A stretch of 64,000 bases of DNA from Bimuria novae-zelandiae CBS 107.79 (taxonomy: Eukaryota; Ascomycota; Dothideomycetes; Pleosporales; Didymosphaeriaceae), in contig ML976804.1 of NCBI GenBank assembly GCA_010015655.1, positions 1-64,000 of the forward strand, given 5' to 3'. The notes beneath the pieces are model-generated. The model was not told the DNA's origin, did not search any database, and saw only the letters and a list, made by a program, of their open reading frames with translations. The translations under genes and the position numbers were made by a program. Positions 44,988-57,200 of this stretch are shown here, one piece after another (positions within the stretch are counted from its first letter, which is position 1; every line of letters begins with the position of its first letter).

Positions 44988-45731
44988 CGGTGCTGTACTA
45001 TTGTGCACCGTACTGATTTTGGTGGGGTCTTGGCATAGAGTGGCGACTCGTTTGTGGAGTACGCTACCCGAATCGCTAGTACTTTAGTGGAAAAATGCAC
45101 AGTGGCACGGGACAACTCCGTATATTTTCGGAGGGTCTGGGTACATCCATCCCTTCCCCTTCTTGTTTAGGCTTCATCGCCACTATTGGTAGAATTTGCC
45201 AGGCCATGAACCTTGTTTGGCATCCGATACATGCACCTGTGATCAGCGCTGCAACCTGGTCTCAAGATCCCCGAATGACGATGCTCAAAATGCCGTTTTG
45301 GCCCCACTTGTGCACACGTTCCGAGTCCCATACACCATCTTGATGGCTTAATACCCGCAATTACAGGCTTCGTGAAACAGTACAATGGACCTTATATACG
45401 AACGTATCCCTGGCATGTCTGAGCGACCCTGAGTCAGTCCTGGGCGGAGTCTCCGCACTAGAGTTCGCAACAAGCAAGCGCAGATTGATTACCACATTAG
45501 AGCTGGCACGGACCGGAGGGTGATCTTTCTACGCTTAATGTAGTAATCAATCTGCCTATCGCTTGCTTGCTGCGGACTCTACTCCGCACACCCCTTCAAC
45601 TTGTCACACGCATAGATTTAAGTGCTTTCGGCTTGATGGAACACTTGTCCTTGGAAATACTCTTTTCATAACTGCCCTACGCTTCAGACTATCAGGAAGC
45701 TTGAAGATATTGTGTATCGTTATCAGGAACG
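44988..45731. other. Element flank and intergenic DNA with a palindrome
   Basis: Up to about 45090 the sequence continues the pogo-like copy 2 (GATTTTGGTGGGGTCTTGGC also occurs at 42283). The rest has no gene. An inverted repeat with arms at 45467-45503 and 45537-45575 (GCAAGCAAGCG, CAGATTGATTAC) could form a hairpin. Confidence 0.45.
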
Positions 45732-47251
45732 ATGAGACCTCTGCAATTGCTAGTCCCATTCATAATATCGATTTCGTTTGGACTCGCCCAAGATCCTGGA
45801 TTGTCCCCGCCTACTGAAACCTTTCCCAAATGCGCGGTACGATCTCGTTGGAATTCCCAAGCACATTTTCATAGATTAACTGGATTTGACAGCTATCGTG
45901 CCTTCTCACCTCAATACAAGATTCACCCTGCGAACTTTCGGACCAGAAGTGCATATGCACCAATGTTGAGCTACAAGGGAGCATCGAACTCTGCGTACGG
46001 CAATCTTGCACTGTTAGGGAAAGCCTGAGTGAGTGGCAGGTCGTCATCATCATTCGGAATATAGGCTGATTAGTTCGCACCTAGCCGCGAAGAATGCTAC
46101 CCAACCAATCTGCAATGTTCCTATGCGGTACAAAGGAAACACAACCCGTGCTTGCAGCCTGGTTTTCTCGGTTCTTTGCCCCTTTATTGTCTTCATACGA
46201 CTTTTATACAAGGCAATATTGTCAGCTACGGATCTGGGTTGGGACGATTGGGCCGTTCTTCTTTTACTATGTGTCAGCGCACCTTCTGTGGTCATCATCG
46301 ACAAATACGCAATTCCGTACGGCATTGGGAGCGACGTTTGGACTGTGCCTTTTGATCACATCACCGAATTTGTCCGCTGGTTATACGTGCTTGGAGTCCT
46401 CTACTTTCTCCAGATTGCACTCCTGAAACTTAGCATTCTCCTTTTTCTGTTGAGGATATTTCCTAGACCACTGACCAAACGGCTTCTCAAGGCTACCATC
46501 GCATTCAATTTGCTCTATGGCGGAGCTTTCGTCATTACTGGCATCTTCCAATGTCAACCTATCAGCTTCTATTGGACATCCTGGGACAAGAACCCAGCCA
46601 TCCGAGGAAAATGCATGAACATCAACGCCCTGAACTGGAGTAATGCCGTAATCGGCGTTGTGCTGGATGTTTGGATGCTAGCCATTCCACTATATGAAGT
46701 TTTTCACTTGCAGTTGTCGCTGCGGAAAAAAATCAGTGTAGTCCTGATGTTCTTCGTCGGTACATTGTACGTATTGCAGCTAGAAGGCATTCCGCAAAAT
46801 TTTCTGATCAGGTTCCAGTGTTACAGTAATATCAGCTGTCCGTTTACAGTCTCTAGTAACCTTCGCCGCCTCGTCGAATCCGACCTGGAATCAAGCCGAC
46901 GTCATCACCTGGTCACTTGTCGAGATTGGAGTAGGCATTGTATGCACTTGCATGCCCGCCCTTCGTGTCATCCTCAACCGCATGTTCCCTAAGCTTCTTG
47001 GCATGACCACGGACAGAAGTCAGCCATACTATGCGAACCACCCCGATCCCACCAACAACAGTGGAAGAGGTGGAAGCACGCTTGGCAGTGGGCTGAACAA
47101 GCAACAGAACACAAACGCTGGGGCTGCCCATGACCCCAATATTTCGAAAACTTCCAACGTGCAGCACACCGATGATGATGAGGTACAGCTGTTAGAGCTA
47201 GTTGAGCTGGCATCAAAAAACAGACAAAGCGCGGAGCAGAAACACGAATGA
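45732..47251 (+). CDS. CFEM-domain seven-helix receptor (PTH11-like)
   Basis: Four exons (45732-45836, 45893-46028, 46085-46766, 46819-47251) join in phase to 451 residues. Residues 1-19 are a signal peptide. A CFEM domain follows with eight cysteines at about 34, 38, 48, 55, 57, 69, 74 and 90 (KCALSCL, CICTNVEL, CVRQSC). After it come seven hydrophobic helices (LVFSVLCPFIVFIRLLY, DLGWDDWAVLLLL, LYFLQIALLKLSILLFLLR and others) and a hydrophilic tail. This matches fungal CFEM-PTH11 receptors, thought to sense surface or host cues at the plasma membrane. No defects were found, unlike most other genes in this part of the window. Confidence 0.88.
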
Positions 47252-47399
47252 ACAAAGTCTGTAGATAGCGAATTGTAAATCATCACCATTATCGCACGAA
47301 GCGGTCATCTTTGTTCGGATCTACGATCGAAACAACACATTTCCTGAACCTCGCTGAGTGCGACATGGAAAATAACTTATCTCCTCGCTCTCTCCTCCT

Positions 47400-47848
47400 T
47401 CTTGCGGGCAGACGCATCCATCCCAAATCTCTTCGACTGGGCGATTTTCCTTTTCGTCCTGGCTAACACAAGAAACGGCGTTGGCGGAAAGCCGAGGCCT
47501 AGCGGACAGCATGCCTCGGTCGTGATCAAGGTGGCGACGAAAGAGGAGGCGGAGAAGCTGCTACGGTCGGACAGCGTGACGTTCGGCGGGGGCGGACTCA
47601 TGATCTCGCGGTTCGAAGAGCGACGCACGCCGGTACTGTGCTTCAACTGCAGGAGGATTGGACACAGAGCGAGGGACTGCAGACGACCAGTGACGTGCGA
47701 CATGTGTGGACTGGAAGGACACGCGCAGTGCGAGACGGTCAACCTGCGCTGCGTGAACTGGCAAGGTCCATACCGGGCGTCCAGCCGCAAGTGCCCCGAG
47801 TACGAGAAAGATAGGGACAGGATCCTCGCACGCCAACGTCATGAATAA
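47400..47848 (+). pseudogene. LINE ORF1 (zinc-knuckle Gag) fragment
   Basis: C-terminal half of the nucleic-acid-binding ORF1 of a non-LTR retrotransposon: KVATKEEAEKLLRSDSVTF, then cysteine knuckles CFNCRRIGHRARDC and CDMCGLEGH. The N-terminus is missing, and the left boundary is somewhere in 47370-47480. The stop overlaps the ORF2 start (ATGAATAA at 47841), a typical LINE arrangement. Confidence 0.75.
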
Positions 47849-48793
47849 GGAGCTGCGAATCCTCCAGGCAAACATGTGGAGAGGCAGAGAATCGCAGCAC
47901 GCGCTCCACAACGATCCGGCGCTGGCTGGCTTTCACTTCATCCTGGGCCAGGAGCCCGGGTGCTTTCTTGCGGACGGAGAGGTGGTGTTGCACGACACGA
48001 ATCCGCGCTGGACGACATTCGTGCCGGATGGCAGGCAAGAGGGCCTGTACCCGGTCCGAACGTGCATCTGGGCATCCAGAGACGTGGCAGTGACGCAGGT
48101 GCGGGTGAACTCGGCGGACATCACGGCAGTGGTAGCGCACGTGGGTGGAAAGAAACTGGTCATTGTATCGGTGTACATTCCTGACCTCAGCTCGATGCGG
48201 ACAAAGGACGAGAGCTGGGAGGCGCTTACCAGCAGGCTAGGCATGATCAAAGATGTAGTGCAGCGGGAGCAGCTATGTGATCCATACACGGAGGTGGTAG
48301 TCGCTGGCGACTTCAACCGACACAATCCGCTGTGGGGAGGGAGCTGCATCGGCAACGCGCCGAGACAGGAAGAGAGTGAGCCGATCATCGACTTCATGGC
48401 GGAGCTGTCACTCCAGAGCCTCCTCCCTGCAGGACTCATTGCATTCGAAAGCGACAGGGACACACGTCGACGATCGATCTCATGCTGGCGACGGAGGGAC
48501 TGGTGGATGATCCGGTCAATTGCTCACTCTGGGAGCATGAGTACGGGTCGGACCACCGTGCCATCCAGACCCGCTTCAGCATGGACGTGGACCGAGAAGA
48601 GAGGCAGGAGCGACTGCTGCTCAAGAATGCGCCGTGGGACAAGATCAGGGCAGCGGTGGAGCAAGAGAAGGAGGAAGGCTTCTCAGCTAGAGATGTGGAC
48701 GAGATGGCGGACCGACTGACGTTGTGGGTGAACAAGGCGCTCGAAGCGCACTGCGCGCGAGCTCGACTGTCGCCGTACATGAAGCGAAGTTGA
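47841..48793 (+). pseudogene. LINE ORF2 endonuclease domain, truncated and frameshifted
   Basis: Apurinic-type endonuclease of a non-LTR retrotransposon: RILQANMWRG, VSVYIPDLSS, VVAGDFNRHNPLWGG, then after a one-base frame change near 48470 IDLMLATEGL and GSDHRAIQT, the conserved C-terminal motif. It ends at about 48793 with no reverse transcriptase. GC-rich and without RIP stops. Loss of the 3' part is unusual for LINEs, which normally lose their 5' end, so a later deletion is likely. Confidence 0.75.
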
Positions 48794-49262
48794 ATCCCAT
48801 GATCAGGTTGCCTATTGGCAGGAAGCGCAGTGTCGCCAGTCCAGTCCCGGAAGCGAGAAACCTGGCTCGCATGTTCTAGTATGCCATCGATATATGCAAG
48901 TTCAACGCCAATGTTTTCTCAGACGAAGACCTCGAGCTCCTACTCAGCCGCGTAATGGATATCTGTCTACGAACAAACCCAGAACCGGTTATGCAGCATT
49001 GCATCAAGCTCTTTGATACCGTTTTGACTTATGTTCACATAACGGTGAAGTCACTGAGACCATGCGTTGAGGTTCTGTGTGCCATTCACAGAATAGTTCG
49101 TTCTCTTGGGGAGCCAGCATGGAACACACTGAGTAATTTGTTCAAGTCACATGTGGGAGGGGCGGCGGTCCTTTCGTTGCTGCACAGCTACCACCACAGC
49201 GTAAGTACGTCACGTGTTCGGCGAAGGTGAATTAACGAGGCACAGGATCCGGACATGTTGAG
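48788..49262 (+). pseudogene. Tuberin (TSC2) N-terminal fragment
   Basis: The plus frame from about 48788 to 49200 resembles the helical N-terminal region of tuberin, the TSC2 subunit that restrains TOR signalling. FNANVFSDEDLELLLSRVM, KSLRPCVEVLCAIHR and EPAWNTLSNLFKSH align with family positions of about 195-300. A TAG at 48877-48879 interrupts it. A GTAAGT intron (49201-49245) leads to DPDMLR, which still fits the family, after which similarity stops. The rest of the roughly 1500-residue gene is absent, so this is a displaced gene fragment. Confidence 0.55.
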
Positions 49263-50754
49263 GCATTCCCTACCGCGAGAAGAGAAGGCCCCAAGTGGGC
49301 CTCGAATATCGGATCCGCCGGTTGAAGAGCTGAAACCACTTCACCCTCTCGGCCAGCATCTTCCGTTCCCAATGAATGTCAATGCGCCACAAGCGAGCCC
49401 GCCCCATGAATATCTAACATTCTATATGCGGAGACCAGACCTTCGGCGGCGAGCGACGCTGCCTAGTGTGCCAAGTGCTGGCGTTCAGCGTCGCAGTCTA
49501 GACGAGCCGCGAGGAAGGCTGTCAACGTGGGATGAAAGGTTGGACGAGGAGCCATTACCTTCGCCCGGAGGTATTGGAATCGGAGTATCGAGCCCGACCG
49601 AAGCCACGATTCCAAAGCAGCATAGACGCAGATCAAGAAGTGCGGATGCGCTGCGGGAGCTGGTGAAGGATCGTGCCTCTATCGATAGGAGAAGAAGCGC
49701 GGAGATCAGGTACTGGAGACAGAGCTATGCATCTGGTAGTGTATACAGTTGACCGCAGACCGCGAAGACTGTTGAGACGATGCGAAGCGTCCAGATTCAG
49801 GAGCCCGCTATCACCGAGCCCGATGACTCCGTCATTGAGATGAGTGCTACACTCGTGCACTCGGATGAACCGACAGCATCACCCGGCGAGCCCAGTTCTT
49901 CGCGCGAGATTCTAGCTCCTGTCTCAGCGTTCAATTTTGGTCTCCAGAGTGGCTTCTCGGACGATACAACAGTCCCATCTGAGCCTCCCGCTCCGGTCTC
50001 GCCACCAGAGCGTAATCGCAATCGATTGTCGATCGAAGATCGCGTGACCCATCTGGAAGACACCTTCCAATCCCTCGAACACTCCGTGCACCGTCTTTCA
50101 ACGCGTAACAATCGACAAACCATCATCCTCTCCGACGCGCCCCGCAATCTACGATCCCGTAATTCCGACTCCACCAACAACAACAGCAATAGCAACAGCG
50201 ACCGTATACCAAACTATCAGTCCAGCAACGACACTCTAAAATCCGGCCCCGCATCATCCACTCTCGTCCGTCCCAGCCGCGAAGAACTCAGCAAGGAAAA
50301 AGTCGTATCTCAACTCTACGAAGCGTTGAAATTTGAGCGCAGCGCCCGGAAAGCCCTTGAACAACAAGTTGAAAATCTCCAACACGATATCGCAGACCTG
50401 CACGTCCTTGTCAACAAACTCATCGCTTCGGCGACTGCCACTTCGCCTTCTTACCCCACGCCGTCCCCTGACACGCTCATCGTGAGCAGGGAAGATATGG
50501 CGGTTGGCTCGCCGAGAGCGTATCCCAAGGACGATAATCGGGATACGTTTGTTGGCAAGTTTGGAAGGATGGGGGGTGACGAGAGTAGAGGAAGGTTCGG
50601 ACATGATAAGCAGAATTGGGGTGGGCCCAGAGAGGGGGACAGGGGAGATGAGGCGGACGTGGATGTTTGGGCTACGCCCAAGGAGGAGGGATTCGGGAGT
50701 GGGTTTTTCGGGGGCGAGAGGGAGAGGAGTAGGAGTGATGTTCGGGGATATTGA
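49255..50754 (+). pseudogene. Coiled-coil protein gene with an in-frame stop, 5' end missing
   Basis: One frame runs from about 49246 to 50754, broken only by TGA at 49750-49752, which fits CGA to TGA (arginine). The product is low-complexity and serine/arginine-rich (KQHRRRSRSADALRELVKD), with a coiled coil late in the protein (EELSKEKVVSQLYEALKFER, KALEQQVENLQHDIADLHVL) and a glycine-rich tail. The first codons come from the tuberin-like fragment, so the true N-terminus is lost. An ATG at 49780 could start a separate 324-residue product containing the whole coiled coil. Function unknown. Confidence 0.5.
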
Positions 50755-51003
50755 GTGAGGATTGGGAAGGAAAAGAGAGGAGAGAGAAGTTTTTGAGATT
50801 TGCATACAACTTGTACGATACCCAGCGTTGGCGTTTGGAAGGAGCGAGAATTGAGTGCTTTTACTGTTGCTTGGGATTTAGTTGCATTAGCGCATGAGCG
50901 AGGCTAAATGAATCAATCATTTCAAGATTGTGAGGTGGAGTGCCGATGACTGGTGAAGTGATGATCATCTAGAGAGGGACTGAGGTGAAGGTGAGAGATA
51001 TAC

Positions 51004-52203
51004 GTGTCACATGTTATTAAGCTTGGAAGGCGCGCTGGAGAAAGCGACAGCAAGCCCTCCACCGACGCTCACTCCGTCCCTTCGGCATCTCCCACGAATA
51101 CTGCGCGACAAAACGAAACAGCAGGATGCAGAGGCACTTCGAAGAAGACATTCCAGAGCAAGTATATCAATACGGGAATCCCAAATCTCGTCGCCAACTA
51201 AGTTAGCTTAGACGACAAGGTCGTCACCGTAAGAGTGTATGAAGAAAAGAGGGACTTTACAGTCTATGAGACCCTCATCCGCAAGTCTTCCGACTTCTTC
51301 AAGGACGCTCTTGAAAGTCCATGGCGCGAGTAGCAAGACCGAGTTGTTACTCTGCCTACGGTGAACCCAGTCAATTTCAAGATCTACTATCACTGGGTTC
51401 TTACTGGTCGACTCCACACGGAACCGGATGCACCTAAAGGGACCAGCTTGGGCAGCCTTTTAGCCAAAGATACATACATTCTCTTTGAAATCGGGCGTCT
51501 TACAGGTGTTGCTAATGTTGGTCACTACTTACTCGACGTATCCTTTGTTAATACAGTGAGCGACGCACTATTGGCTGAGAGCTCACCCATTCGCTCAAAG
51601 CTTATTATGCATGGTTCATTTCTGTACGAGGCTTTGCCACCCGGCTCTCCCTTGAGGACGATCGTTGCAGATACATCAGCGTGGTATTCGTGCCTCGAGC
51701 GCATCGAGTTCATCAAGAAGAGCTCTCATCTGTCGGACAAGGCACAGCACCCGGACTTTGTTATGGATGTACTTCAGGCTCTGGCCAGGCGATTCATGTC
51801 CATGTCGGCAGTAAACTCGCCATTATTGGGTTGGGAGACGAGCTGCAAGTACCACAGTCATAACAAAGAGAAGATATGCTACAGAGAGAAGCTCGAAGGG
51901 CATGTGTACGACCTGAATTTCATGTTCCAAGCTGACCAGCCACAGTTTCGACTCGTCAGAGAAGAAGCGTCCAGCGTCAGACGAAGGCCAAGCTTCCGCA
52001 GCCAAGCGGCAGAAATGAAGGCAAAAACATACGTGCGTTCTCAACTGCGGTCATGGTCGCGGTCTGAGCTACGAGACCTCTTTTTGCATAAGACACTGGT
52101 AGAAGCACGAAAAGCGATCGATGATTGGGTTCTATGGCCTCGTAGAGGCGTGGTCGGCTGGCAAGGTGAGAGAGAGTGGGATAGGATCTGCCGTCGGTCG
52201 TGA
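51004..52203 (+). pseudogene. BTB/POZ-domain protein gene with two stops
   Basis: A single frame carries a BTB domain typical of the many fungal BTB proteins: VVTVRVYEEKRDFTVYETLI, RKSSDFFKDALESPW, then VTLPTVNPVNFKIYYHWVLT. TAA (51199-51201) and TAG (51331-51333) interrupt it, the second fitting CAG to TAG. The following 280 codons (from 51361) are open and include the usual helical C-terminal region. No good upstream ATG was found. An intron could remove the first stop but not the second, which lies inside the domain. Confidence 0.6.
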
Positions 52204-52583
52204 CTTCCTCAAGACACGCCAGAATCACGTCATCCTTCCCTCAGTCTAGACGTCAGTCTCATGCTCGTCTTCTTCTCACACACTCGTTTGCTTCTTGCCT
52301 TCCTTGCCTCTCCTTTTCCTTCCTACGGACTGTCCATAAGAATCTTGTCTGCCTATTGTTGCTTTTCTTTAAGGCTGCGCTAAGTCAGGAATAAGATAAG
52401 TCTTAAGAGAGGATTGTTTAGCTACCGTACTGTAAACCTTATCTTAAGCCTTTTAGCAAGAATTTTCTGTCGTACATGACAAGGTGTTCTCGATCAATGT
52501 ATGACGAGGCCTTCTATATCATAAGATACCGAAAAACATCAAGATCATGGTAGGATACCGCAAGGACAGCGAGCCCTGGCAGG
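52204..52583. other. Intergenic between convergent genes
   Basis: No gene. Contains the 3' flanks of the BTB pseudogene (+) and the NmrA-like gene (-). Confidence 0.5.
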
Positions 52584-53112
52584 CTATCTACTATATATCG
52601 GCCCCGTCCCTTGGACCGTGATCCCCTTGACCTGCCCCCTCACCAATTCCGCCAACACGTCCCTCAAATCCACGTCTCCAAAGCGCACACCAAACAGCTC
52701 ATTATCCACATGTCTCCACACCTGGATCCCGCCAAAAAATCCCGTTTGCAAACTATTGAAAAAGTCCATCGGACCGTACGTGCCCTGGGCCATGTTGTTA
52801 AGCGCGCTTTGTCGCGCCTCTGCAATGGAAAACGCCGTGCGTGTCCATGGGACTCCGGACTCCTTTTCAACGACTTTGAACACGTCGTGGTGCGAGAGCA
52901 CGCCGTCGGAGACATGGTAAAAGCGGTTTGAAATGAGTTCGGGTTTTTCGAAGAGGGCGACGACGACTTTTGCGAGGGTGGCGAACGAGGTGGCTGGCCA
53001 GGGATTGATGCCGTTATCTGGCAGCGTCGCCGTGTGTTTTTCGAAATCAAATGCGAAGAAACCGATTGAGAAATCTAAAATCACATACGTCAATTTTTTG
53101 TTCAAGTTTAGG

Positions 53113-53143
<31 letters not shown>

Positions 53144-53693
53144 NNNNNNNNNNNNNNNNNNNNNNNNNNNNNNNNNNNNNNNNNNNNNNNNNNNNNNNNN
53201 NNNNNNNNNNNNNNNNNNNNNNNNNNNNNNNNNNNNNNNNNNNNNNNNNNNNNNNNNNNNNNNNNNNNNNNNNNNNNNNNNNNNNNNNNNNNNNNNNNNN
53301 NNNNNNNNNNNNNNNNNNNNNNNNNNNNNNNNNNNNNNNNNNNNNNNNNNNNNNNNNNNNNNNNNNNNNNNNNNNNNNNNNNNNNNNNNNNNNNNNNNNN
53401 NNNNNNNNNNNNNNNNNNNNNNNNNNNNNNNNNNNNNNNNNNNNNNNNNNNNNNNNNNNNNNNNNNNNNNNNNNNNNNNNNNNNNNNNNNNNNNNNNNNN
53501 NNNNNNNNNNNNNNNNNNAGGTGGAGACTTGATTGCGGACAAGGAGCTTGATATTGAACTTGCCAGTGGCAAGGACTTTTTCTAAGATTGGGAGGCCGAC
53601 TCTACCTGTCTATTGAGTGTTGGTGGTTGATGCGCTTTGTGAGCTGACGACGTTACTTACGCCGACCCAAACGATGTTCTTGAGAGATGTCAT
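52584..53693 (-). CDS. NmrA-like NAD(P)-binding protein, interrupted by an assembly gap
   Basis: The minus strand encodes the start (MTSLKNIVWVG near 53693-53661; VGLPILEKVLATGKFNIKLL near 53600-53530) and the C-terminal half (52584-53105; WPATSFATLAKVVVALFEKP, NRFYHVSDGVLSHHDVFKVV). This matches the NmrA/isoflavone-reductase-like family of Rossmann-fold regulators and reductases. The middle is replaced by 375 N. An intron with a GTAAGT donor lies at about 53600-53660, but I could not match both reading frames with a standard acceptor, so the 5' structure is uncertain. Confidence 0.6.
53144..53518. other. Assembly gap (375 N)
   Basis: Unknown bases preceded by a run of 28 T (53116-53143). 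The homopolymer is at a sequencing break and may be an artefact. Open frames across it are meaningless. Confidence 0.95.
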
Positions 53694-54119
53694 GATTTCG
53701 CTGAGGATGTCGCGATGCTGAATTTGAGTTGTGAATCGTTAAGATGCAGGCAAGTAACCAATGATGTGCACAGCTCTTATACACACCCGTGGTAGGGATT
53801 AGACATTGATTTCTCATCTTTTCCTGTAAGTCTTGCGAACCGCGGTACTCGTTTCTGGAAGGGGTTGTACGTTGAGTAATCTACCGCATCCCTACCTTAC
53901 CGAAGGAACACGTCCAGGTAGTCTCGCCGGCAGTTTTACAAGCCTAATACCACATAAGTAAGCGCCTAAAACAGAATTAAATGATTAGAAGAGAGAAGAA
54001 GCTGTTGTAGAACAGAGACGTTAAGTTAAAAATATCGCTCTTAATAACTGGATTCGTGTTGCTGACACTGACGGAGCTGCGCTTGTATGTTCCCTTAGCG
54101 CTTTCGATATGCCGTAAGT
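53694..54119. other. Intergenic, no gene seen
   Basis: The 5' flank of the NmrA-like gene up to the target duplication of the second copia element; no features. Confidence 0.4.
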
Positions 54120-54124
54120 TGTGA

Positions 54125-54278
54125 TGTGTGCGTACCACAGCAGGAGGCGAACTGGGTTAATTGCTATCTAGTAAAGTCAGAGTGGTTATATACATAAAGT
54201 GGAGTATCTAGAAGATTCTAGATTAGTAGGGTCACATGACTGTGTGACGACATAGTCGAGTTGTGATGTTAGCTAACA
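54125..54278 (-). repeat. 3' LTR of copia-B (minus orientation)
   Basis: 154 bp, ends TGTGTGCG and GCTAACA on the plus strand. Adjacent to the polypurine tract. Confidence 0.88.
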
Positions 54279-57200
54279 CACCCCCCTAGCTTAAGTGAAT
54301 TGTAGAAACGAAAGCTAAAAAAGGAGTAACTTTAAGCTCTTGGTGATCTCTGCGTGTGTTCCTCTAGTACTACCCCCTAAGCTCGTTTGATACAATATCT
54401 TCTAAGTCTGTTCGAGGCTCTAGTAATGCTGAAATATCGCTAAGTCCTAGCTGGCGTACAAAGCTGGCGTGCTTTTAGCGTGGAAAGATCTTTGTAAGGC
54501 CGTTAGCTAGCATTTCTGCAATAGGCTTCTATTTAATCTGTAATCTGCCTTCTAATACTTCCTAACGTATCTAGTGGTGGTGCACGTCTACGTGCTTGAG
54601 CTTTGTCTAAAGCTTATTAGCTATCTTAGTTGTAATTAAGATAGTTTGCTGGTTGTCGCACCAGAGCGATAGTATAAACTCTAGGTTAAAATAAATTACC
54701 TAAAAGAAGCGTTGCCACCACTCTATCTCTCCTCTTGCTAGTAATAGAGATAGTAGCTTAGCCTTAGTAGTTAATTTTGTAACTAATCGCTGAATTGTCG
54801 CTTTCTAATTAATAGGTAGGCCGTAGAGCTTAAAAAGATAGCCTTAGGAACTTCGACGAGTGTGTGGCTTATCTATAAAGGCCACATCTAATGCGCTATA
54901 GAACAACGGTTCTGGTTCTTGCTAAGCTAATTCTAGTGTTAAGATACTTGTAATTCTGCCTTATATATCTGCTAATGCACGAATAGCAAGGTTTTTTATA
55001 CTAATTAGGTATTACTAAACATGCTGCGCTGCGTGCATATGCTTTTATCCTAGATTCTAAAGATAACGTGCCAGTATTAAGTGTGCTTGCGCGACGTCTA
55101 GGCGTGTTAAGGTTAAGATATATACTAGTAAGCTAACTAATTACTAATATTAGTGTATTCGTGCTGCGCTTAGTTCCTCTGTTAAAGGCGTAAGGTTATT
55201 TTCCTTTAATAGTACGTCTAGATATTGTCTATTAAGCTTAAGGTCAAACTTTATTGCAATCTTATTAATAAATAAGTCTTAGATTAAGTAGATAGATCTT
55301 GTAAGCTTTTCTCGAATGACTCGAATTCCTAGGAACCGCTTAAGCTCTCCTAGCTCGCGAATGTTATATGTGTTAAGTAGCTATTGCTTAAACGCTTAGT
55401 AGGCGCTCATATTAAGTGGATGTATAAGGATAATAATATCGTCGACATAAAAGAACACAATTAACTGCTTGTTCGTGAACAAACATAGAACTCCTAGTAC
55501 TGGCCTTAAGCCAAGCTTCTTTAAGGTTAATAATAGCTCTTAGTACCAAAGTAGCGGTGCTTCCTTAAGGCCATAAAGTGCTCGTTGCAACTCAAGAAGC
55601 TTACTAAATATGTCTATAAATCCTTCTAGGGTACGACAGTACATCTTTCGCGGTAGTCGAGCGTTAAGAAAGGCATTTAATATGTTAAACTAAAATATTA
55701 GCAGGCTAAAGGCTACTACTAAAGTAATAAGTGCTCGAAACACTTTTATAGTAAGTGTTGCAGCATACGTGTCTCCCTACGTGTCTTATAGGTCTCCTCG
55801 TACGCAGAGTCGTGCCTTAAACTTGTATAGATATCTGTCTTTATTAAACTTGTACGTGAAGACCCATATTAGGGGTAGTATCTTAGTATCTACTATAGCT
55901 AATGTTGCCTTAGTGCGCTTAAAACAGTGCTTTTTCTAGTAGCTCTTAAACTCTACTTAAACTGCCTAGGTAAACTCTGCGCTAAATAGATAATTCTTAA
56001 GGTCTTTCTAGCGCTTAGGCAGTAGTAGTAGCTAATTACAATAAAGCCTTATCTTTAGTAGTTCTCTAGCTAGCTTTACTAGGGCTGTCGGATTTATTGC
56101 AGCTACAAAAGCTATATAGTATGTAGTAAAGGCCTAATTTAGTGGCTTCCTTGCTTATTTACCTGCTACAATGTTGCTACTGCTTCTAACCTCGGGATTA
56201 GCCATTTTGGGTGCGTTGTTTCTTCGCCGATCTAGAACATATTCGTCTAAACTTGCCCATCCTTTTGGTAGAGTTAAAGGTGCCTGGTGGCCTGATGGGA
56301 TTGGCATAAGTGGCCCTTGTGCTTAACTAGTAACATTCTCCTGCTACGGTGCTCTAACATGTATTATTGGGCCATCTTCTTCTTGATTAGACTGCATGTC
56401 TTCTTGGTTACACTATATTTCTTGGCCAGACTATATTTCTTGGAGCAATTGCTCCTGCAATTGCTGTTTAGTGTCCTGCTCTTCTGTAGTTTGCTAGTTA
56501 TCCTACGCATTCTGCGCGCCTGTGTTAAAGATATCCTCGCCTTCCTCCTGCTGAGGTGGCGCTGTGTTGCCACGAATTGATGGCTCCGGCGTTGGTAAAT
56601 AGGCCATATAAGGCTCATCCTCCTTGCGATTAGGTATGGTGTGAAGCCATAACTGCATTAGCTTAATTAGATTGGTTAGAGTGGCCTGTGCGTCTTAAGA
56701 GTAAGGTATATCTAAAACCTTAATTTCTTCCTGTGTTACAGCCTCTCTCTCTAAGTCATCACCGAAACGACTCTCGCGCTTAAAAATCACGTCTCGTACC
56801 TAAATCACCTGGTCCTTTTTAGGTAGCTAAATGCGAAAAATGTTAGTAGAGTCGTATCTAACTAGGTATCTAACAAAAGTGCGAGATTTAAGCTTATCAG
56901 CCTTCTTTAGCTTTTTGTTAAGAATATAAGCTTTACATCTAATTAGAGCAAAATAAGCAACTAAAGGCTGCTTGCCATAAATAAGCTTATAGGGCGTTTT
57001 CTAATAGATAGCTTTTGTTGGTGTGACATTGGCGATTTAAGCGGCAGTAATAGCTAGTTTATTTAATAGTAACTTTAGTAGTCCTGCTTAAATTTAAAGC
57101 GCTCTTACTTTTGTAATAATAATATATCCTGCTTTTTCTATTACGCTAAGCTGCTTAGTAGTATCTAGAGCTTATAACTTAATCTTAAAGCCTACTTGCT

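Noticed and set aside
52933..53572. Long ORFs across the N gap
   Set aside because: They consist of poly-F/poly-K and unknown residues from the homopolymer and gap.
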